Shown here one piece after another: positions 1 through 10,548 of a stretch of DNA of 64,000 nucleotides. The stretch covers positions 1 through 64,000 of the forward strand of contig JAKBUS010000005.1 in the NCBI GenBank assembly GCA_021841585.1. Direction: 5' to 3'. Each line of letters starts with the position of its first letter. Positions within the stretch are counted from its first letter, which is position 1. The DNA comes from Pseudomonadota bacterium. GTDB taxonomy: Bacteria > Pseudomonadota > Gammaproteobacteria > Acidiferrobacterales > Acidiferrobacteraceae. A program made the translations under genes and the position numbers. The notes below the pieces were generated by a model that was given only the letters and a program-made list of their open reading frames with translations, ran no database searches and was not told the DNA's origin.

Positions 1-1572
1 GTAGTCAATCTGCTTGGATGAAATACCATAGGGCTTGAAGACGATGTCGAGGTCTATTTTTTGTTCTTTTGCCTGCGTTTGACTTCCTTTGTAGGGGGGG
101 TTTCCGCAGATGTACGTCTCACCGCCTTCGTTCTCAAAGTCAATCTCGGCTTGATCAAGAGGGGTCTGAAATAAATCATCAGAGACAACCTTGACACCGC
201 TCCCTGTAGGCGGGCAGATGCCGAGCCAATCCAGTTGCAGCGCATTGCCACAAGTAATCCAGTTCTGGGCGTCCAGCGGCAGGAATTCGGTAAGCGCGAG
301 CCTCTGGCCTCGATAGAGCACATCACACTGGTACTCCGCAATGACGAGCGCCAGGCGGGCAATCTCGGCTGCGAAATCGCGCAACTCAATTCCGCGGAAG
401 TTGGTGAGCGGGATCGTTGTGCGCAGATCGGGTTCACCACGGCGCCGGTTGATCTCCGCCTCAATGGCACGCATCTCTTTGTAGGCAATTACGAGGAAGT
501 TGCCCGATCCGCAGGCGGGGTCAAATACACGGATTTTCGCCATGCGTTTGCGCAAGTTAAGCAACTGGCGTGGGTTGTTTCCCGCCGCCGCGAGTTGCGC
601 GCGCAGGTCGTCAAGAAAGAGCGGGTTCAGAACCTTCAGGATATTGGGGACGCTGGTGTAGTGCATACCCAGGGCGTCGCGCTCGTTCTCATCCGCCACG
701 GCCTGAATCATCGAGCCGAAGATGTCGGGATTGATCCGCGCCCAGTTGAGTTGTTGGCCGGCGTGCAGCAAGTAGACGCGGGCCATTCGCGAGAAGCGGG
801 GTACGTCGGTGTTGCCGGAAAACAGCCCCCCGTTGACGTAGGGGAATTCCGTGGTCCAGCGGGGTAGTCCTACAGACATCCGCTCGGCATGTTTGATGTT
901 CATTGCCCGAAACAATGTGCCAAGCACTTCGTGGGTGTTGCTGCCATCACGCTCGGCCATCTGCTCAATAGTGCGGGTAAACAGCTTGCCGCCCGGGAAG
1001 ATATCCGTATCCTCCGCAAAGAAGCAGAAGATGAGGCGTGCCATGAAGTGATTCATATCGTGACGACGCGCTTCGGTCGCCCACTCGGGGTTATCCTTCA
1101 GCAACTCCACATAGAGCTTATTGAGCCGCCCGGTCGCCCGCACATCGATCGGGTTGTCCTTGATCTCCTTGACGGTAGAAATGCCGGCTAGCGGCAGGAA
1201 GAAGCCGAGGTACTGGGGGAAATCGGGATAGGCCGACGCGATGGTTTCGCCGCTGGTGAGGTCCTCTGCCTCCAATGTCTGGCCATCGGTGGCCAAGATG
1301 AACTTGGCCTTAGCGGAGATAGTCTTGGGACTCGCGCGCAGGGCCTTTAACGTGGCGTTTACGGTGCCTGCTTCACAGGTCGCCAGATGGATGTTGTTGC
1401 GTTGGAGCACGCCGCTTGCCACGTCAGAGGCGTTGGTTTCCCCCTTACGCAATCGGGTGATGGTGGTTTCCTTATTGCCGAAGGCCTTTAGAAAGGCGAA
1501 CGGGAACTCCTCCCTGTCAAAAGGCTGAAGCGCCAACTCGGATAGTGCCGCTTCAATTTCTACGCTATTCAT
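1..1572 (-). CDS. MmeI-like class I SAM-dependent DNA methyltransferase (C-terminus beyond window)
   Basis: The frame is open from an ATG at 1572 to the window edge, about 524 codons, so the 3' part is missing. The N-terminal ~300 residues match the spacer region of MmeI-like DNA methyltransferases. A SAM-binding motif I (FDPACGSGNF) lies near residue 345 and the adenine-methylation motif IV (CGNPPYKG) near residue 495, indicating N6-adenine methylation. Family members are usually about 900 residues and act either as combined restriction-modification enzymes or as the methylase of a defence system. The missing C-terminal target-recognition part would decide specificity. It sits behind the island integrase, which suggests it is cargo. 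The motif assignment is firm; its role in defence is inferred. Confidence 0.85.
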   Translation of the reverse strand, partial: MNSVEIEAALSELALQPFDREEFPFAFLKAFGNKETTITRLRKGETNASDVASGVLQRNNIHLATCEAGTVNATLKALRASPKTISAKAKFILATDGQTLEAEDLTSGETIASAYPDFPQYLGFFLPLAGISTVKEIKDNPIDVRATGRLNKLYVELLKDNPEWATEARRHDMNHFMARLIFCFFAEDTDIFPGGKLFTRTIEQMAERDGSNTHEVLGTLFRAMNIKHAERMSVGLPRWTTEFPYVNGGLFSGNTDVPRFSRMARVYLLHAGQQLNWARINPDIFGSMIQAVADENERDALGMHYTSVPNILKVLNPLFLDDLRAQLAAAGNNPRQLLNLRKRMAKIRVFDPACGSGNFLVIAYKEMRAIEAEINRRRGEPDLRTTIPLTNFRGIELRDFAAEIARLALVIAEYQCDVLYRGQRLALTEFLPLDAQNWITCGNALQLDWLGICPPTGSGVKVVSDDLFQTPLDQAEIDFENEGGETYICGNPPYKGSQTQAKEQKIDLDIVFKPYGISSKQIDY

Positions 1573-1664
1573 GGCGCATCTGGCCTATTGTGTGGCACGG
1601 CCCCGCGTCGGCGCGCCTGGATATTCTCTGCAAGGGAGTATACAAGGTTCATTGGCGGCCGCTG

Positions 1665-2651
1665 CTATTTTATGCGTTTCGCCAGATCCGCAGCGCGGAG
1701 ATGCGTGTATCGTTTAAGCATCTGCAGGGTCTTATGGCCAGTGATGCTGGCGACTTCCATGGGATTGAAGCCCTGCTCGAAAAACCGGCTAGTCGCCTCA
1801 TGGCGCAGATCGTGGAAGGTCAGGCCTTCGATGCCGGCGGCCTTGCAGACCCGCTCGAAGGCCTGCGAGATCGAATCGGGACGCATGCCCCACACCCGGC
1901 CATCCAGGCGCCTGGGCAGCGCATCCAGGACCGCGAGTGCGGCTGTGGATAGCGGCACTTGGCGCGGCGTGCCGTTTTTGGTTTCGGGTATTAGCAACAC
2001 CCGATCTTTTCGATCGAGGTGCTCCCAGCGCATCGCGGCGATCTCCCCGCGGCGCATGGCGGTCTCGATAGCCCAGGTGATGAGGGGGCCGATCTCGCCG
2101 CCGTAGGCGTGAGCGGCGGCCAGGAGGCGGGCTTGCTCGTCGTCGATGAGGCGGCGGTCGCGGCCGGCAGGCAGTCGGGGTTTGCGGACCATCTCCACGG
2201 GGTTTGCGAGCGACGCCATGCCCCATTCCGCGCGGGCGACATTGAAGAGGTGGGAGAGGAGGGCGAGATCCAGGCGGACGGTGTTCGGTCCGGCTCCTTC
2301 CGCCTGCCGCTGTTGCATAAAGGCCGCGATGTCCTTGCCCTGGATGCTCGCCATCGAGCGCCGGGCCAGGGTGCGGGCCTGGAGCCCTTTCACGCGGCGA
2401 CCTTCCCGGTCGGCATTCTTCTTGCTCGGCACGATTTCGCGCTGGTAGCGGGCCAGAGCCTCGCGCAAGGTGGTGTTTTCGGCCTCGGCCCGCGACACGA
2501 ACACCCCGCGGTCCATCTCGCCCTCGACTTGCCGCGCCCAAGCCTCAGCCTGGGCCTTAGTGTCACAGGTTTGGGTCAGCACACCGTATCCCTTCCGCTT
2601 CACGATGGCACGCCAGGACCCCGACCGCTTCTGAAAACACGCCATGGCCAC
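1665..2651 (-). CDS. Tyrosine-type site-specific recombinase (island integrase)
   Basis: A 328-residue phage-type integrase. The N-terminus (about 1-60) resembles an arm-binding domain. The SAM-like core-binding domain spans about 60-165 and the catalytic domain about 175-325. The catalytic set is visible: Arg in TAMRRGEIAAMRW, Lys in ETKNGTPRQVPL, His-x-x-Arg in FHDLRHEATSRFF, His in ITGHKTLQML, and the nucleophilic Tyr in KRYTHL. The gene is complete and intact, so the element may still be mobile. It presumably catalyses integration at the adjacent tRNA-Asn. It is separated from the methyltransferase by about 90 bases. Confidence 0.93.
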   Translation of the reverse strand: MAMACFQKRSGSWRAIVKRKGYGVLTQTCDTKAQAEAWARQVEGEMDRGVFVSRAEAENTTLREALARYQREIVPSKKNADREGRRVKGLQARTLARRSMASIQGKDIAAFMQQRQAEGAGPNTVRLDLALLSHLFNVARAEWGMASLANPVEMVRKPRLPAGRDRRLIDDEQARLLAAAHAYGGEIGPLITWAIETAMRRGEIAAMRWEHLDRKDRVLLIPETKNGTPRQVPLSTAALAVLDALPRRLDGRVWGMRPDSISQAFERVCKAAGIEGLTFHDLRHEATSRFFEQGFNPMEVASITGHKTLQMLKRYTHLRAADLAKRIK

Positions 2652-2732
2652 CCCCCTTGGTATCTTCGGCTACCACCAGGTTACCAAACTCGGGGGCATT
2701 AAGGGGGGGATTATCGTAAGTCGTTGATTTGT

Positions 2733-2808
2733 TGGCTCCCCGGGAAGGACTTGAACCTCCGACCCGGTGATTAACAGTCACCTGCTCTACCGACTGAGCT
2801 ACCGGGGA
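2733..2808 (-). tRNA. tRNA-Asn (anticodon GTT)
   Basis: The cloverleaf folds with acceptor stem TCCCCGG pairing CCGGGGA, an anticodon loop reading CTGTTAA, a TTCAAGT T-loop, and an encoded CCA at 2735-2733. Its 3' end faces the integrase gene, making it the likely attachment site of the island to its left. Confidence 0.96.
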
Positions 2809-2878
2809 ACGCAAGGCCCGCTATGCTACGAAGGCCGGGTCCCGACGTCAAGGACCCAGCCCATATTTATGGTCGATT

Positions 2879-4099
2879 TTATGGTCGATCGCCGTGCGCC
2901 CAGGCCCTTTCTTGGGGTTCCAGGAACCGTCGCAGGCGCGTAACGGCCTCCCTCAGGGTCTGATCGCTCGTCGCGTAGGAGAAGCGCAGATGGCCCGGGG
3001 ATCCGAACGCCGAGCCCGGAACCGCGGCAATGCCGGTCTTTTCAAGGAGCACCTCGGCGAAGGCCTGGTCATCCGGAAGACCCAGGGCCTTCAGGGCCTC
3101 GCCGACCTCGGGAAAGAGGTAGAAGGTGCCGTCGGCGCGCCGGCACTGGAAGCCGGGCAGCGTTGTAAGCTGCGCATGCAGCCAGTCATGGCGGGCCTTG
3201 AACGCCTCGCGCATGGGGGTGACCAGGGTGGTCCCGCTGCGTAGGGCCGCCTCCGCCGCCACCTGCGAGATGGACGTCGGGTTCGAGGTGCTCTGCGACT
3301 GGACCTTGGCCATGGCCTTGATGAGTTCGACGGGGCCGGCCGCATAGCCGATGCGCCAGCCGGTCATCGCGTAGGCCTTGGAGACCCCGTTCAGGACGAT
3401 GGTACGGTCCAGCAGGTCCGGGCAGACGTTGGCGATATTGGTAAACGGCTCGCCGCCCCAGGCGATGTGCTCGTACATGTCGTCGCTTGCGATCAGGACA
3501 TGGGGATAGCGGCGCAGCACCTCGCCCAAGGCGGCGAGCTCCGCGCGGGTATAGACGGCGCCGGTCGGGTTCGAGGGGCTGTTCAACACAAACAGCTTGG
3601 TCTTATAGGCCAGCGCCGCATCCAGGGCCTCGGGGGTGATCTTGAAGCCCTGCTTGAGCGTGGTCGGGATGATGACCGGCGAGGCATCGGCCATGAGGAC
3701 GATGTCGGCGTATGAAACCCAGTAGGGGGCGGGGATGACGACCTCGTCCCCGGCATCGAGCAGCGCCTGGGCGAGATTGTAGAAACTTTGCTTGCCACCC
3801 ACCGACACCAGGATCTGGGACGTGGTAAAATGCAAGTTATTTTCGCGGGCGAACTTGTCGGCTACCGCCGCTTTCAGTTCCGGTGTGCCGTCGACCGCGG
3901 TGTATTTGGTGAAGCCGGCGCGGATGGCGCGGATTGCCGCCTCTTTTATGAGGTCTGGGGTATCGAAATCCGGTTCGCCGGCACCTAAGTCTAGGATATC
4001 CCGCCCCTCGGCCTTTAGGGTCTTGGCGCGAGCGGTGACGGCAAGCGTCGGTGAGGGCTTGATTCGGCCTACGCGGGCCGATAGTGTCAGTTTGAACAA
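2879..4099 (-). CDS. aspC: Class I PLP-dependent aspartate aminotransferase
   Basis: A 406-residue fold-type I aminotransferase that transfers the amino group of aspartate to 2-oxoglutarate; related enzymes also accept prephenate. The N-terminus ([19 protein letters not shown]) is the usual beginning of the Ib-type aspartate aminotransferases. The PLP lysine is in [16 protein letters not shown] near residue 240, and the substrate arginine lies in the C-terminal LRFSYA. I chose the TTG at 4099 because family members begin here. The upstream ATG at 4159 would add about 20 unlike residues and run into the divergent uvrB. The symbol is a functional guess; the family call is secure. Confidence 0.9.
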   Translation of the reverse strand: MFKLTLSARVGRIKPSPTLAVTARAKTLKAEGRDILDLGAGEPDFDTPDLIKEAAIRAIRAGFTKYTAVDGTPELKAAVADKFARENNLHFTTSQILVSVGGKQSFYNLAQALLDAGDEVVIPAPYWVSYADIVLMADASPVIIPTTLKQGFKITPEALDAALAYKTKLFVLNSPSNPTGAVYTRAELAALGEVLRRYPHVLIASDDMYEHIAWGGEPFTNIANVCPDLLDRTIVLNGVSKAYAMTGWRIGYAAGPVELIKAMAKVQSQSTSNPTSISQVAAEAALRSGTTLVTPMREAFKARHDWLHAQLTTLPGFQCRRADGTFYLFPEVGEALKALGLPDDQAFAEVLLEKTGIAAVPGSAFGSPGHLRFSYATSDQTLREAVTRLRRFLEPQERAWAHGDRP

Positions 4100-4149
4100 G
4101 CGGGAACCTTTTCGGGCGTCTACTCGCGCGTATATTACCCTGGATATCG

Positions 4150-6183
4150 ATGCAACCAAAGCGGCACGCAGAGCATTTCGAGATTGCCAGCCATTATGCC
4201 CCCGCCGGGGATCAGCCCGGGGCCATCAAGGCGTTGGTCGAGGGCTTGCGGGCGGGGCTCGCCTTCCAGACCCTGCTTGGGGTCACAGGCTCCGGGAAGA
4301 CCTTTACCGTCGCCAATGTCATTGCCGAGCTCCAGCGCCCGGCCCTGATCCTGGCGCCCAACAAGACACTCGCGGCCCAGCTGTACTCGGAGATGCGCGA
4401 CTTCTTTCCCGACAACGCCGTCGAATATTTTGTCTCCTACTACGACTACTATCAGCCCGAGGCCTACGTCCCGGCCTCCGATACCTTTATCGAAAAGGAC
4501 GCCGCGATCAACGAGCATATCGAGCAGATGCGGCTTTCGGCCACCAAGGCGCTCCTGGAGCGGCCGGATGCCATCATCGTCGGTACCGTATCAGCGATCT
4601 ACGGCTTGGGGGACCCCGGCGCCTATCACGCCATGATCCTGCATCTCAAGAAGGGCGCGACTTTCGATCAGCGCGCGATCCTAAAGCGCCTGTCGGAGAT
4701 GCAGTACACGCGCAACGATATGGAGTTAAAGCGCGGCACCTTCCGGGTCCATGGCGACGTCATCGACATCTTCCCCGCCGAGTCCGAGCAGTTCGCGATC
4801 CGGGTCGGGCTGTTCGATGAGACGATCGAAGACCTCATGGAGTTCGACCCCCTCACCGGCGATATCGTAAGCCGGCTCGGGCGCGCGACCGTCTACCCCA
4901 AGTCTCATTACGTCACCCCCCGGGATACGATCACGGGGGCCGTCGACCTGATCCGCGAGGAACTGCGCGCCCGCCTCGAGGAGCTGAATGCCGCGAGCAA
5001 GCTCGTCGAGGCCCAGCGGCTCGCCGAGCGCACGCGCTTTGATCTCGAGATGATGAAGGAGCTCGGCTACTGCTCGGGGATCGAGAACTATTCCCGCTAC
5101 CTGTCCGGGCGTGAGGCCGGGCAGCCGCCCCCGACCCTCATCGACTATCTGCCCAAGAACGCGCTGCTTATCATAGACGAGAGCCATGTGACCATGCCTC
5201 AGCTCGGCGGCATGTACCGCGGCGACCGCTCGCGCAAGGAGACGCTCGTCGAGTATGGCTTCCGGCTGCCGTCGGCGCTCGATAACAGGCCGCTCAAGAT
5301 AGAGGAGTTCGAGGCCTTGATGCCCCAGACGATCTTCGTCTCGGCTACCCCAGGGCCCTATGAGGCGGCGCGCGCCTCGACTGTGATCGAGCAGGTGGTA
5401 CGGCCGACCGGGCTTGTCGATCCCGAGGTCGAGGTGCGTCCGGTCGGCCGCCAGGTCGACGACCTCCTGGCCGAGGTGCGGCTGCGCGCCGAGCGTGACG
5501 AGCGGGTGCTCGTGACCACCCTGACAAAGCGCATGGCCGAGGATCTCACCGAATACTTTCATGAGCACGGCGTGCGCGTGCGCTACCTGCATTCGGATAT
5601 CGATACCGTCGAGCGCGTCGAGATCATACGAGACCTGCGCGCCGGGGCCTTCGATGTCCTGGTCGGCATCAATCTGCTGCGCGAGGGACTCGACATCCCG
5701 GAGGTGTCGCTGGTGGCGATACTGGATGCCGACAAGGAGGGCTTCCTGCGCTCCACGCGGTCTTTGATCCAGACCATAGGGCGGGCGGCGCGCAACCTGC
5801 ACGGGCGCGCGATCCTCTATGCCGACACCGTGACCGATTCCATGCGCGCGGCGATCGATGAGACCGACCGCCGGCGTGTAAAGCAGCAGCGTTTCAACCA
5901 GGATCACGGCATCACCCCCCAGGGGGTGGTGAAGGCGGTGAAGGAACTGATCGATGGGGTGCCCGGGCGGGCGGTGCCTGGCTCGGCGCGTGGCCGCGCC
6001 GAGCAGGCCGAGGCCCTGTCGCCCGAGGCCTTGGGCAAGCTTTTGAAAAAGCTGGAAAAGGATATGTATCGTCACGCCCAAAGCCTAGAATTCGAGCAGG
6101 CCGGGAAGTTGCGTGACCGCATCCAGGCGCTGCGTCGTAGTGCCCTGAAACCAGGCTCCGCGGACCGCTTGATCGATGCGTGA
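4150..6183 (+). CDS. uvrB: Excinuclease ABC subunit B
   Basis: A 677-residue UvrB, the damage-verifying helicase-like subunit of nucleotide excision repair that receives DNA from UvrA and recruits UvrC. Visible motifs are Walker [14 protein letters not shown] near residue 40, the beta-hairpin [12 protein letters not shown] that clamps DNA near residue 97, the Walker B-type [10 protein letters not shown] near 340, the helicase motifs through [15 protein letters not shown] and QTIGRAARN, and a C-terminal UVR motif ([13 protein letters not shown]) for UvrC contact. Length is normal. It diverges from the aminotransferase gene with only about 50 bases between start codons. Confidence 0.98.
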   Translation: MQPKRHAEHFEIASHYAPAGDQPGAIKALVEGLRAGLAFQTLLGVTGSGKTFTVANVIAELQRPALILAPNKTLAAQLYSEMRDFFPDNAVEYFVSYYDYYQPEAYVPASDTFIEKDAAINEHIEQMRLSATKALLERPDAIIVGTVSAIYGLGDPGAYHAMILHLKKGATFDQRAILKRLSEMQYTRNDMELKRGTFRVHGDVIDIFPAESEQFAIRVGLFDETIEDLMEFDPLTGDIVSRLGRATVYPKSHYVTPRDTITGAVDLIREELRARLEELNAASKLVEAQRLAERTRFDLEMMKELGYCSGIENYSRYLSGREAGQPPPTLIDYLPKNALLIIDESHVTMPQLGGMYRGDRSRKETLVEYGFRLPSALDNRPLKIEEFEALMPQTIFVSATPGPYEAARASTVIEQVVRPTGLVDPEVEVRPVGRQVDDLLAEVRLRAERDERVLVTTLTKRMAEDLTEYFHEHGVRVRYLHSDIDTVERVEIIRDLRAGAFDVLVGINLLREGLDIPEVSLVAILDADKEGFLRSTRSLIQTIGRAARNLHGRAILYADTVTDSMRAAIDETDRRRVKQQRFNQDHGITPQGVVKAVKELIDGVPGRAVPGSARGRAEQAEALSPEALGKLLKKLEKDMYRHAQSLEFEQAGKLRDRIQALRRSALKPGSADRLIDA

Positions 6184-6242
6184 GAAGGCGGCGCGCAACG
6201 GTTGTTCACGCCTGCTTGACTATGGTAAGGTTCGCAACCCGA

Positions 6243-6317
6243 AGGCGCGTAGCTCAGTGGTAGAGCACTACCTTGACATGGTAGTGGTCGGTGGTTCGAT
6301 CCCACTCGCGCCTACCA
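6243..6317 (+). tRNA. tRNA-Val (anticodon GAC)
   Basis: A full cloverleaf: acceptor AGGCGCG pairs with CGCGCCT, D-loop AGCTCAGTGGTAGAGC, anticodon loop CTTGACA, T-loop TTCGATC, and an encoded CCA at 6315-6317. It stands alone between uvrB and thrS. Confidence 0.96.
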
Positions 6318-6372
6318 ATTTCCCTATTGAAACGTCGGCGTCAGGCCGGCAGACGAGAAGCCGCTAACGCCC

Positions 6373-8292
6373 ATGCCTGTTATCACCCTCCCCGACGGAA
6401 GTGCGCGGACTTACGGTGCGCCGGTGACCGTGGGCCAGGTGGCCGCCGATATCGGCGCCGGGCTTGCGCGCGCGGCCGTGGCCGGACGGGTCGACGGTAG
6501 GCTCGTCGATACCTCGTTTCAGATCACCAACGACGCGCGGCTTGCGATCGTGACCGACAAGGACCCGGAAGGGCTGGAGGTCCTGCGTCATTCGACCGCG
6601 CACCTGCTGGCGCACGCCGTGAAGAGCCTGTATCCCGAGGCCCAAGTCACCATAGGGCCCGTGATCAACGACGGGTTTTATTACGACTTCGCCTACGCGC
6701 CGGGTTTCGGTCCCGAGGACCTCGAGCGCATCGAGGACAAGATGCGCGTCTTGGCGCGCGCGGATATCCCGGTGGCGCGCGAGGTCGTGGACCGTGATCG
6801 GGCGATTACGTTCTTCGAGGGCATGGGCGAGGCCTACAAGGCCGAGATCATCCGCGACATCCCCGGCGACGAATCGATCTCGCTCTATCGTCAGGGTGAC
6901 TTCATCGATCTGTGCCGTGGCCCGCATGTCCCGTCCACGGGCAAGCTCAAGCATTTCAAGCTCATGAGCCTGGCCGGCGCCTACTGGCGCGGGGATTCGC
7001 GCAATCCCATGCTGCAGCGGGTGTACGGGACGGCGTTCGCCACGCGCGAGGCCCTGGAGGAGTATCTCCATCGCCTAGAGGAGGCCGAGCGCCGTGACCA
7101 TCGCCGCATCGGCCGCGCCCTGGATCTCTTCCACATCCAGGAAGAGGCCCCGGGGATGATCTTCTGGCATGACCGGGGGCTGCGCGTCTATCAGGCCATC
7201 GAGCAATATATAAGGGGCCTTTTGCGCGCCCACGGCTACCAGGAGGTGCGCACCCCGCTCATCATGGACAAGAGCCTTTGGGAGCGTTCCGGTCACTGGG
7301 ATAAATTCGCCGACGGCATGTTCACGACCTCGTCGGAGAAGCGCGAGTACGCAGTCAAGCCCATGAATTGCCCGGGGCACGTCCAGATCTTCAATCAGGG
7401 CCTGAAGAGTTATCGTGATCTGCCGTTGCGGCTCGCGGAGTTCGGCTCCTGTCACCGCAACGAGCCGTCCGGGACCCTGCATGGGCTCCTGCGGCTGCGC
7501 AACTTCGTGCAGGACGACGCGCATATTTTTTGCGCCGAGGCCGACATCCAGCCCGAGGTGAGCGCGTTCATCGATCTCCTCTACCGGGTGTATGCTGATT
7601 TCGGCTTTAGCGAGGTGCTGGTCAAGCTCTCGACCCGGCCGGAGCAGCGGGTTGGCGCCGATGAGTTGTGGGACAAGGCCGAGGCGGCCCTGGAGCAGGC
7701 CTTGAGCGCCAAGGGCCTAGCCTTCGAGTTGCAGCCCGGCGAGGGGGCCTTCTATGGTCCGAAGATCGAGTTCGCCCTGAAGGATAGCTTAGCGCGGGTA
7801 TGGCAATGCGGGACCATTCAGGTCGATTTCGCCATGCCCCGGCGCCTGGGGGCGAGTTTCGTGACCGCCGAGGGCCAAAAGGCCGTGCCGGTCATGCTGC
7901 ACCGCGCCATCCTGGGCTCGCTCGAGCGGTTCATCGGGATCTTGATCGAAGAGCACGCCGGGGCGCTGCCCTTGTGGCTTTCTCCGGTGCAGGCGGTGAT
8001 ACTACCCATTGCGGATCGCCATGCGCCGGTGGCGCAGCGGGTGGCAGATGAGCTGCGCGCGGCCGGCTGGCGCGTCGAGTCGGACTTGAGAAACGAAAAG
8101 ATAGGCTTTAAAATCCGTGAACATACCCTGCAAAAGGTCCCGTATTTGCTTGTCGTGGGTGACCGCGAGGCCGAGCAGGGGACGGTATCGGTGAGAACTC
8201 GCGAAGGCGCGGACCTTGGCGGGATGACTGTGGAGACCCTGACCGCGCACGTCGGCGCGGGCTTGGTCGGTCCGGGACGTGTGGAGGAGTAG
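6373..8292 (+). CDS. thrS: Threonyl-tRNA synthetase
   Basis: A 639-residue class II synthetase that charges tRNA-Thr. The order is an N-terminal TGS domain (about 1-62), an editing domain with the zinc-like [12 protein letters not shown] motif near residue 74 that hydrolyses Ser-tRNA-Thr, the catalytic core with [12 protein letters not shown] and the class II motif 2 region ([12 protein letters not shown]), and a C-terminal anticodon-binding domain (about 540-635). Length is standard. Its stop codon is directly adjacent to the infC start, so the two genes are translationally close. It heads the thrS-infC-rpmI-rplT-pheST-ihfA cluster. Confidence 0.98.
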   Translation: MPVITLPDGSARTYGAPVTVGQVAADIGAGLARAAVAGRVDGRLVDTSFQITNDARLAIVTDKDPEGLEVLRHSTAHLLAHAVKSLYPEAQVTIGPVINDGFYYDFAYAPGFGPEDLERIEDKMRVLARADIPVAREVVDRDRAITFFEGMGEAYKAEIIRDIPGDESISLYRQGDFIDLCRGPHVPSTGKLKHFKLMSLAGAYWRGDSRNPMLQRVYGTAFATREALEEYLHRLEEAERRDHRRIGRALDLFHIQEEAPGMIFWHDRGLRVYQAIEQYIRGLLRAHGYQEVRTPLIMDKSLWERSGHWDKFADGMFTTSSEKREYAVKPMNCPGHVQIFNQGLKSYRDLPLRLAEFGSCHRNEPSGTLHGLLRLRNFVQDDAHIFCAEADIQPEVSAFIDLLYRVYADFGFSEVLVKLSTRPEQRVGADELWDKAEAALEQALSAKGLAFELQPGEGAFYGPKIEFALKDSLARVWQCGTIQVDFAMPRRLGASFVTAEGQKAVPVMLHRAILGSLERFIGILIEEHAGALPLWLSPVQAVILPIADRHAPVAQRVADELRAAGWRVESDLRNEKIGFKIREHTLQKVPYLLVVGDREAEQGTVSVRTREGADLGGMTVETLTAHVGAGLVGPGRVEE

Positions 8293-8811
8293 ATTATCGC
8301 TTCGGAACGTGAGACGCGGCTCAATGGGCAGATTACGGCCCCGCGTATAAGGTTGATTGGCGCTGATGGATCGCAGGTCGGCATCGTCGCGAACGCAGAT
8401 GCCCAGAGGGCGGCCGAGCAGGCGGGACTGGATCTCGTGGAGATATCGCCCAATGTGTCGCCTCCGGTCTGCCGGATCATGGATTACGGCAAGTTCCAGT
8501 ACGAGGAAAGCAAGCGCCGTCACGTTGCCAAGAAGAAGCAGAAGCAGATTCAGATCAAGGAGGTGAAATTCCGCCCCGGGACTGACATAGGCGACTACGA
8601 CGTCAAGGTGCGCAATCTGATCCGCTTCCTTGAAAATGGCGATAAGGCCAAGATCACGCTACGGTTTCGTGGACGTGAGATGGCCCATCAAGACCTCGGC
8701 ATGGAGCTCTTGAAGCGGGTCGAAGGGGATTTGTCGCAGTATGGGACCGTCGAGCAGCGTCCACGGCTCGAGGGTCGACAGATGGTGATGGTCGTCAACC
8801 CCAAGAAGTAG
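8293..8811 (+). CDS. infC: Translation initiation factor IF-3 (non-AUG start)
   Basis: IF-3 binds the 30S subunit, blocks 50S joining and rejects poor start codons. The N-domain reads [20 protein letters not shown] and the C-domain ends VMVVNPKK. The first ATG in frame is at 8386, far too late for the conserved N-terminus. The reading frame extends back to ATT (8293) followed by ATC (8296), immediately after the thrS stop, with GGAGGAG at 8283-8289. IF-3 genes characteristically start with AUU/AUC so that IF-3 represses its own synthesis. I chose ATT as in E. coli; ATC has slightly better ribosome-site spacing. Either gives 171-172 residues. Confidence 0.95.
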   Translation: MIASERETRLNGQITAPRIRLIGADGSQVGIVANADAQRAAEQAGLDLVEISPNVSPPVCRIMDYGKFQYEESKRRHVAKKKQKQIQIKEVKFRPGTDIGDYDVKVRNLIRFLENGDKAKITLRFRGREMAHQDLGMELLKRVEGDLSQYGTVEQRPRLEGRQMVMVVNPKK

Positions 8812-8922
8812 GGGCGACGGCCGTGGCCGGTAGGCGGTGGTAACGACCGACTCAAGCCAGGAAGAAGGCCGCAAGGCTGCTTGAGCGGGACAATGACAAG
8901 AGCGCGCAGCGCAGAGGACGAT

Positions 8923-9117
8923 ATGCCGAAGTTGAAAACGAACCGTGGGGCCGCGAAGCGCTTCAAGAAGGGCGCGGGTGGCTTCAAGTGCCGCCATTCC
9001 CATCTGCGCCACATTTTGACCACGAAGAGCACGAAGCGTAAGCGCCATTTGCGCGCCGACCGTCTGGTTCATCCCTCGGATGTGGCGGGTGTCACCCGCA
9101 TGCTTCCCTACGCCTAA
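8923..9117 (+). CDS. rpmI: 50S ribosomal protein L35
   Basis: A 64-residue basic protein beginning [16 protein letters not shown], the standard L35 N-terminus. The ATG at 8923 has GAGGAC upstream; extension to the TTG at 8881 would add non-homologous residues. It lies between infC and rplT as in most bacteria. In E. coli rpmI and rplT are repressed together by L20 binding to the leader; the 111-base infC-rpmI gap could hold such a site, but I did not identify it. Confidence 0.97.
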   Translation: MPKLKTNRGAAKRFKKGAGGFKCRHSHLRHILTTKSTKRKRHLRADRLVHPSDVAGVTRMLPYA

Positions 9118-9129
9118 GGAGGGCTACTC

Positions 9130-9492
9130 ATGCCACGCGTCAAACGCGGAGTTACTGCCCGGGCCCGCCACAAGAAGGTCACGGCGCTCGCCAAGGGTTA
9201 TCGGGGTGCACGCAAGAACGTCTTTCGCGTTGCCAAGCAGGCGGTAGCTAAGGCCGGCCAATATGCCTATCGCGACCGCCGCGATCGCAAGCGCCAGTTC
9301 CGGGCGCTGTGGATCGTGCGTATCAATGCCGCCGCCCGTGAATGTGGCCTGAGCTATAGTCGTCTCATGGATGGGCTGCGCAAGGCCTCGATCGTCATCG
9401 ATCGCAAGGTGCTGGCCGACATCGCGGTCGCCGACAAGGCGGCGTTCGCAGCGCTCGCCGAGAAGGCCAAAGCGACGCTATCCGTCGCTTAA
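9130..9492 (+). CDS. rplT: 50S ribosomal protein L20
   Basis: A 120-residue early-assembly 23S rRNA-binding protein with the standard start [17 protein letters not shown] and the core [15 protein letters not shown] strong AAGGAGGG sits just upstream of the ATG. It is 12 bases after rpmI and 18 before pheS, consistent with one transcript. L20 also acts as translational repressor of the rpmI-rplT unit in related bacteria. Confidence 0.98.
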   Translation: MPRVKRGVTARARHKKVTALAKGYRGARKNVFRVAKQAVAKAGQYAYRDRRDRKRQFRALWIVRINAAARECGLSYSRLMDGLRKASIVIDRKVLADIAVADKAAFAALAEKAKATLSVA

Positions 9493-9510
9493 AGGCCGCA
9501 TCTTCGGGAC

Positions 9511-10545
9511 ATGGGCGAGCCGTTCGCAGAAAGGCTTGAGCGGCTCGCGCGCGAGGCAGACGGCGAGCTTGCCGCTACCTCCGATCTCGCCGCCCTCGAG
9601 GCATGGCGGGTGCGGTTCCTTGGCAAGAGCGGCCGGCTTACCGAGGAATTGAAGCGCATAGGGACGCTCGGCGTCGAGGAGCGTCCGCACGCCGGGCAGC
9701 TCGTCAATCAGATCAAGGGGCGTCTCGAGGCGGCGCAGGGCCGGCGGCGCGAGGCCTTGGCCGCGCGCGCTGAAGAGGCGCGGCTGGTCGCCGAGGCGGT
9801 TGACGTGACCCTCCCCGGGCGCGGTCGAGGACTGGGCGGCCTGCATCCGCTCACGCAAGCCTTGCGGCGCATCGAGGACGTGTTCGCGGCCCTGGGCTTT
9901 GACTGGGCCGAGGGGCCCGAGGTCGAGGACGAGTTCCATAATTTCGAGGCCCTCAATATCCCCGCTCATCACCCGGCGCGGGCCATGCATGACACCTTTT
10001 ATCTCGCCTCGGGCGGGCTGTTGCGCACACACACCTCCACGGTACAGATCCGCTTCATGGAGAGCCACGCGCCGCCGTTTCGGATCATAGCCCCGGGACG
10101 CGTGTACCGCGCCGATGCCCTGGACCCCACCCATAGCCCGGTCTTTCATCAGGTCGAGGGTCTGGTGGTGGCCGAGGGCATCCACATGGGGCACCTGAAG
10201 GCGACCCTGAAAGAATTCCTGGAGCGCTTTTTTGAGCGTTCGCTTGCCATGCGCCTGCGGCCGTCCTATTTCCCGTTCACGGAACCGTCGGCGGAGGTGG
10301 ACATCGGTTGTTTGCTGTGCGGCGGCACCGGCTGCCGGGTGTGCAAGGGCACCGGCTATATCGAGGTCTTAGGTTGCGGGCTCGTGCATCCGGGGGTACT
10401 GGAGCGCATCGGCATCGATGCCGAGCGCTATACCGGCTTTGCCTTTGGCATGGGGGTCGAGCGGCTTTTGATGTTGAAGGATGGGGTGCCGGACGTCCGG
10501 CTCTTTTACGAGAACGATCTGCGTTTCCTAAGGAGCCTGCGGTAG
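9511..10545 (+). CDS. pheS: Phenylalanyl-tRNA synthetase alpha subunit
   Basis: A 344-residue catalytic subunit of the alpha2-beta2 enzyme. The N-terminal coiled coil (about 1-90) contacts tRNA. The class II core includes [12 protein letters not shown], the motif 2 region with [20 protein letters not shown], and motif 3 [19 protein letters not shown]. Length matches the family. The pheT start follows after 3 bases, so the subunits are co-translated. Confidence 0.98.
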   Translation: MGEPFAERLERLAREADGELAATSDLAALEAWRVRFLGKSGRLTEELKRIGTLGVEERPHAGQLVNQIKGRLEAAQGRRREALAARAEEARLVAEAVDVTLPGRGRGLGGLHPLTQALRRIEDVFAALGFDWAEGPEVEDEFHNFEALNIPAHHPARAMHDTFYLASGGLLRTHTSTVQIRFMESHAPPFRIIAPGRVYRADALDPTHSPVFHQVEGLVVAEGIHMGHLKATLKEFLERFFERSLAMRLRPSYFPFTEPSAEVDIGCLLCGGTGCRVCKGTGYIEVLGCGLVHPGVLERIGIDAERYTGFAFGMGVERLLMLKDGVPDVRLFYENDLRFLRSLR

Positions 10546-10548
10546 GCC

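Larger units (their letters stand above)
1..2735. mobile_element. Right-hand end of a genomic island integrated at tRNA-Asn (partial)
   Basis: A tyrosine recombinase gene starts about 80 bases from the 3' end of tRNA-Asn and points away from it, with accessory DNA (a methyltransferase) beyond. This is the usual geometry of an element inserted at a tRNA 3' end. Everything to the right of the tRNA is core chromosome. The second attachment repeat, expected to copy the tRNA 3' end, would lie left of the window and cannot be seen, so the extent and type of the element are inferred. Confidence 0.6.

Noticed and set aside
4100-4159. Longer aminotransferase starting at ATG 4159
   Set aside because: The extra residues do not resemble the family and the start would overlap uvrB; TTG 4099 fits homologues.
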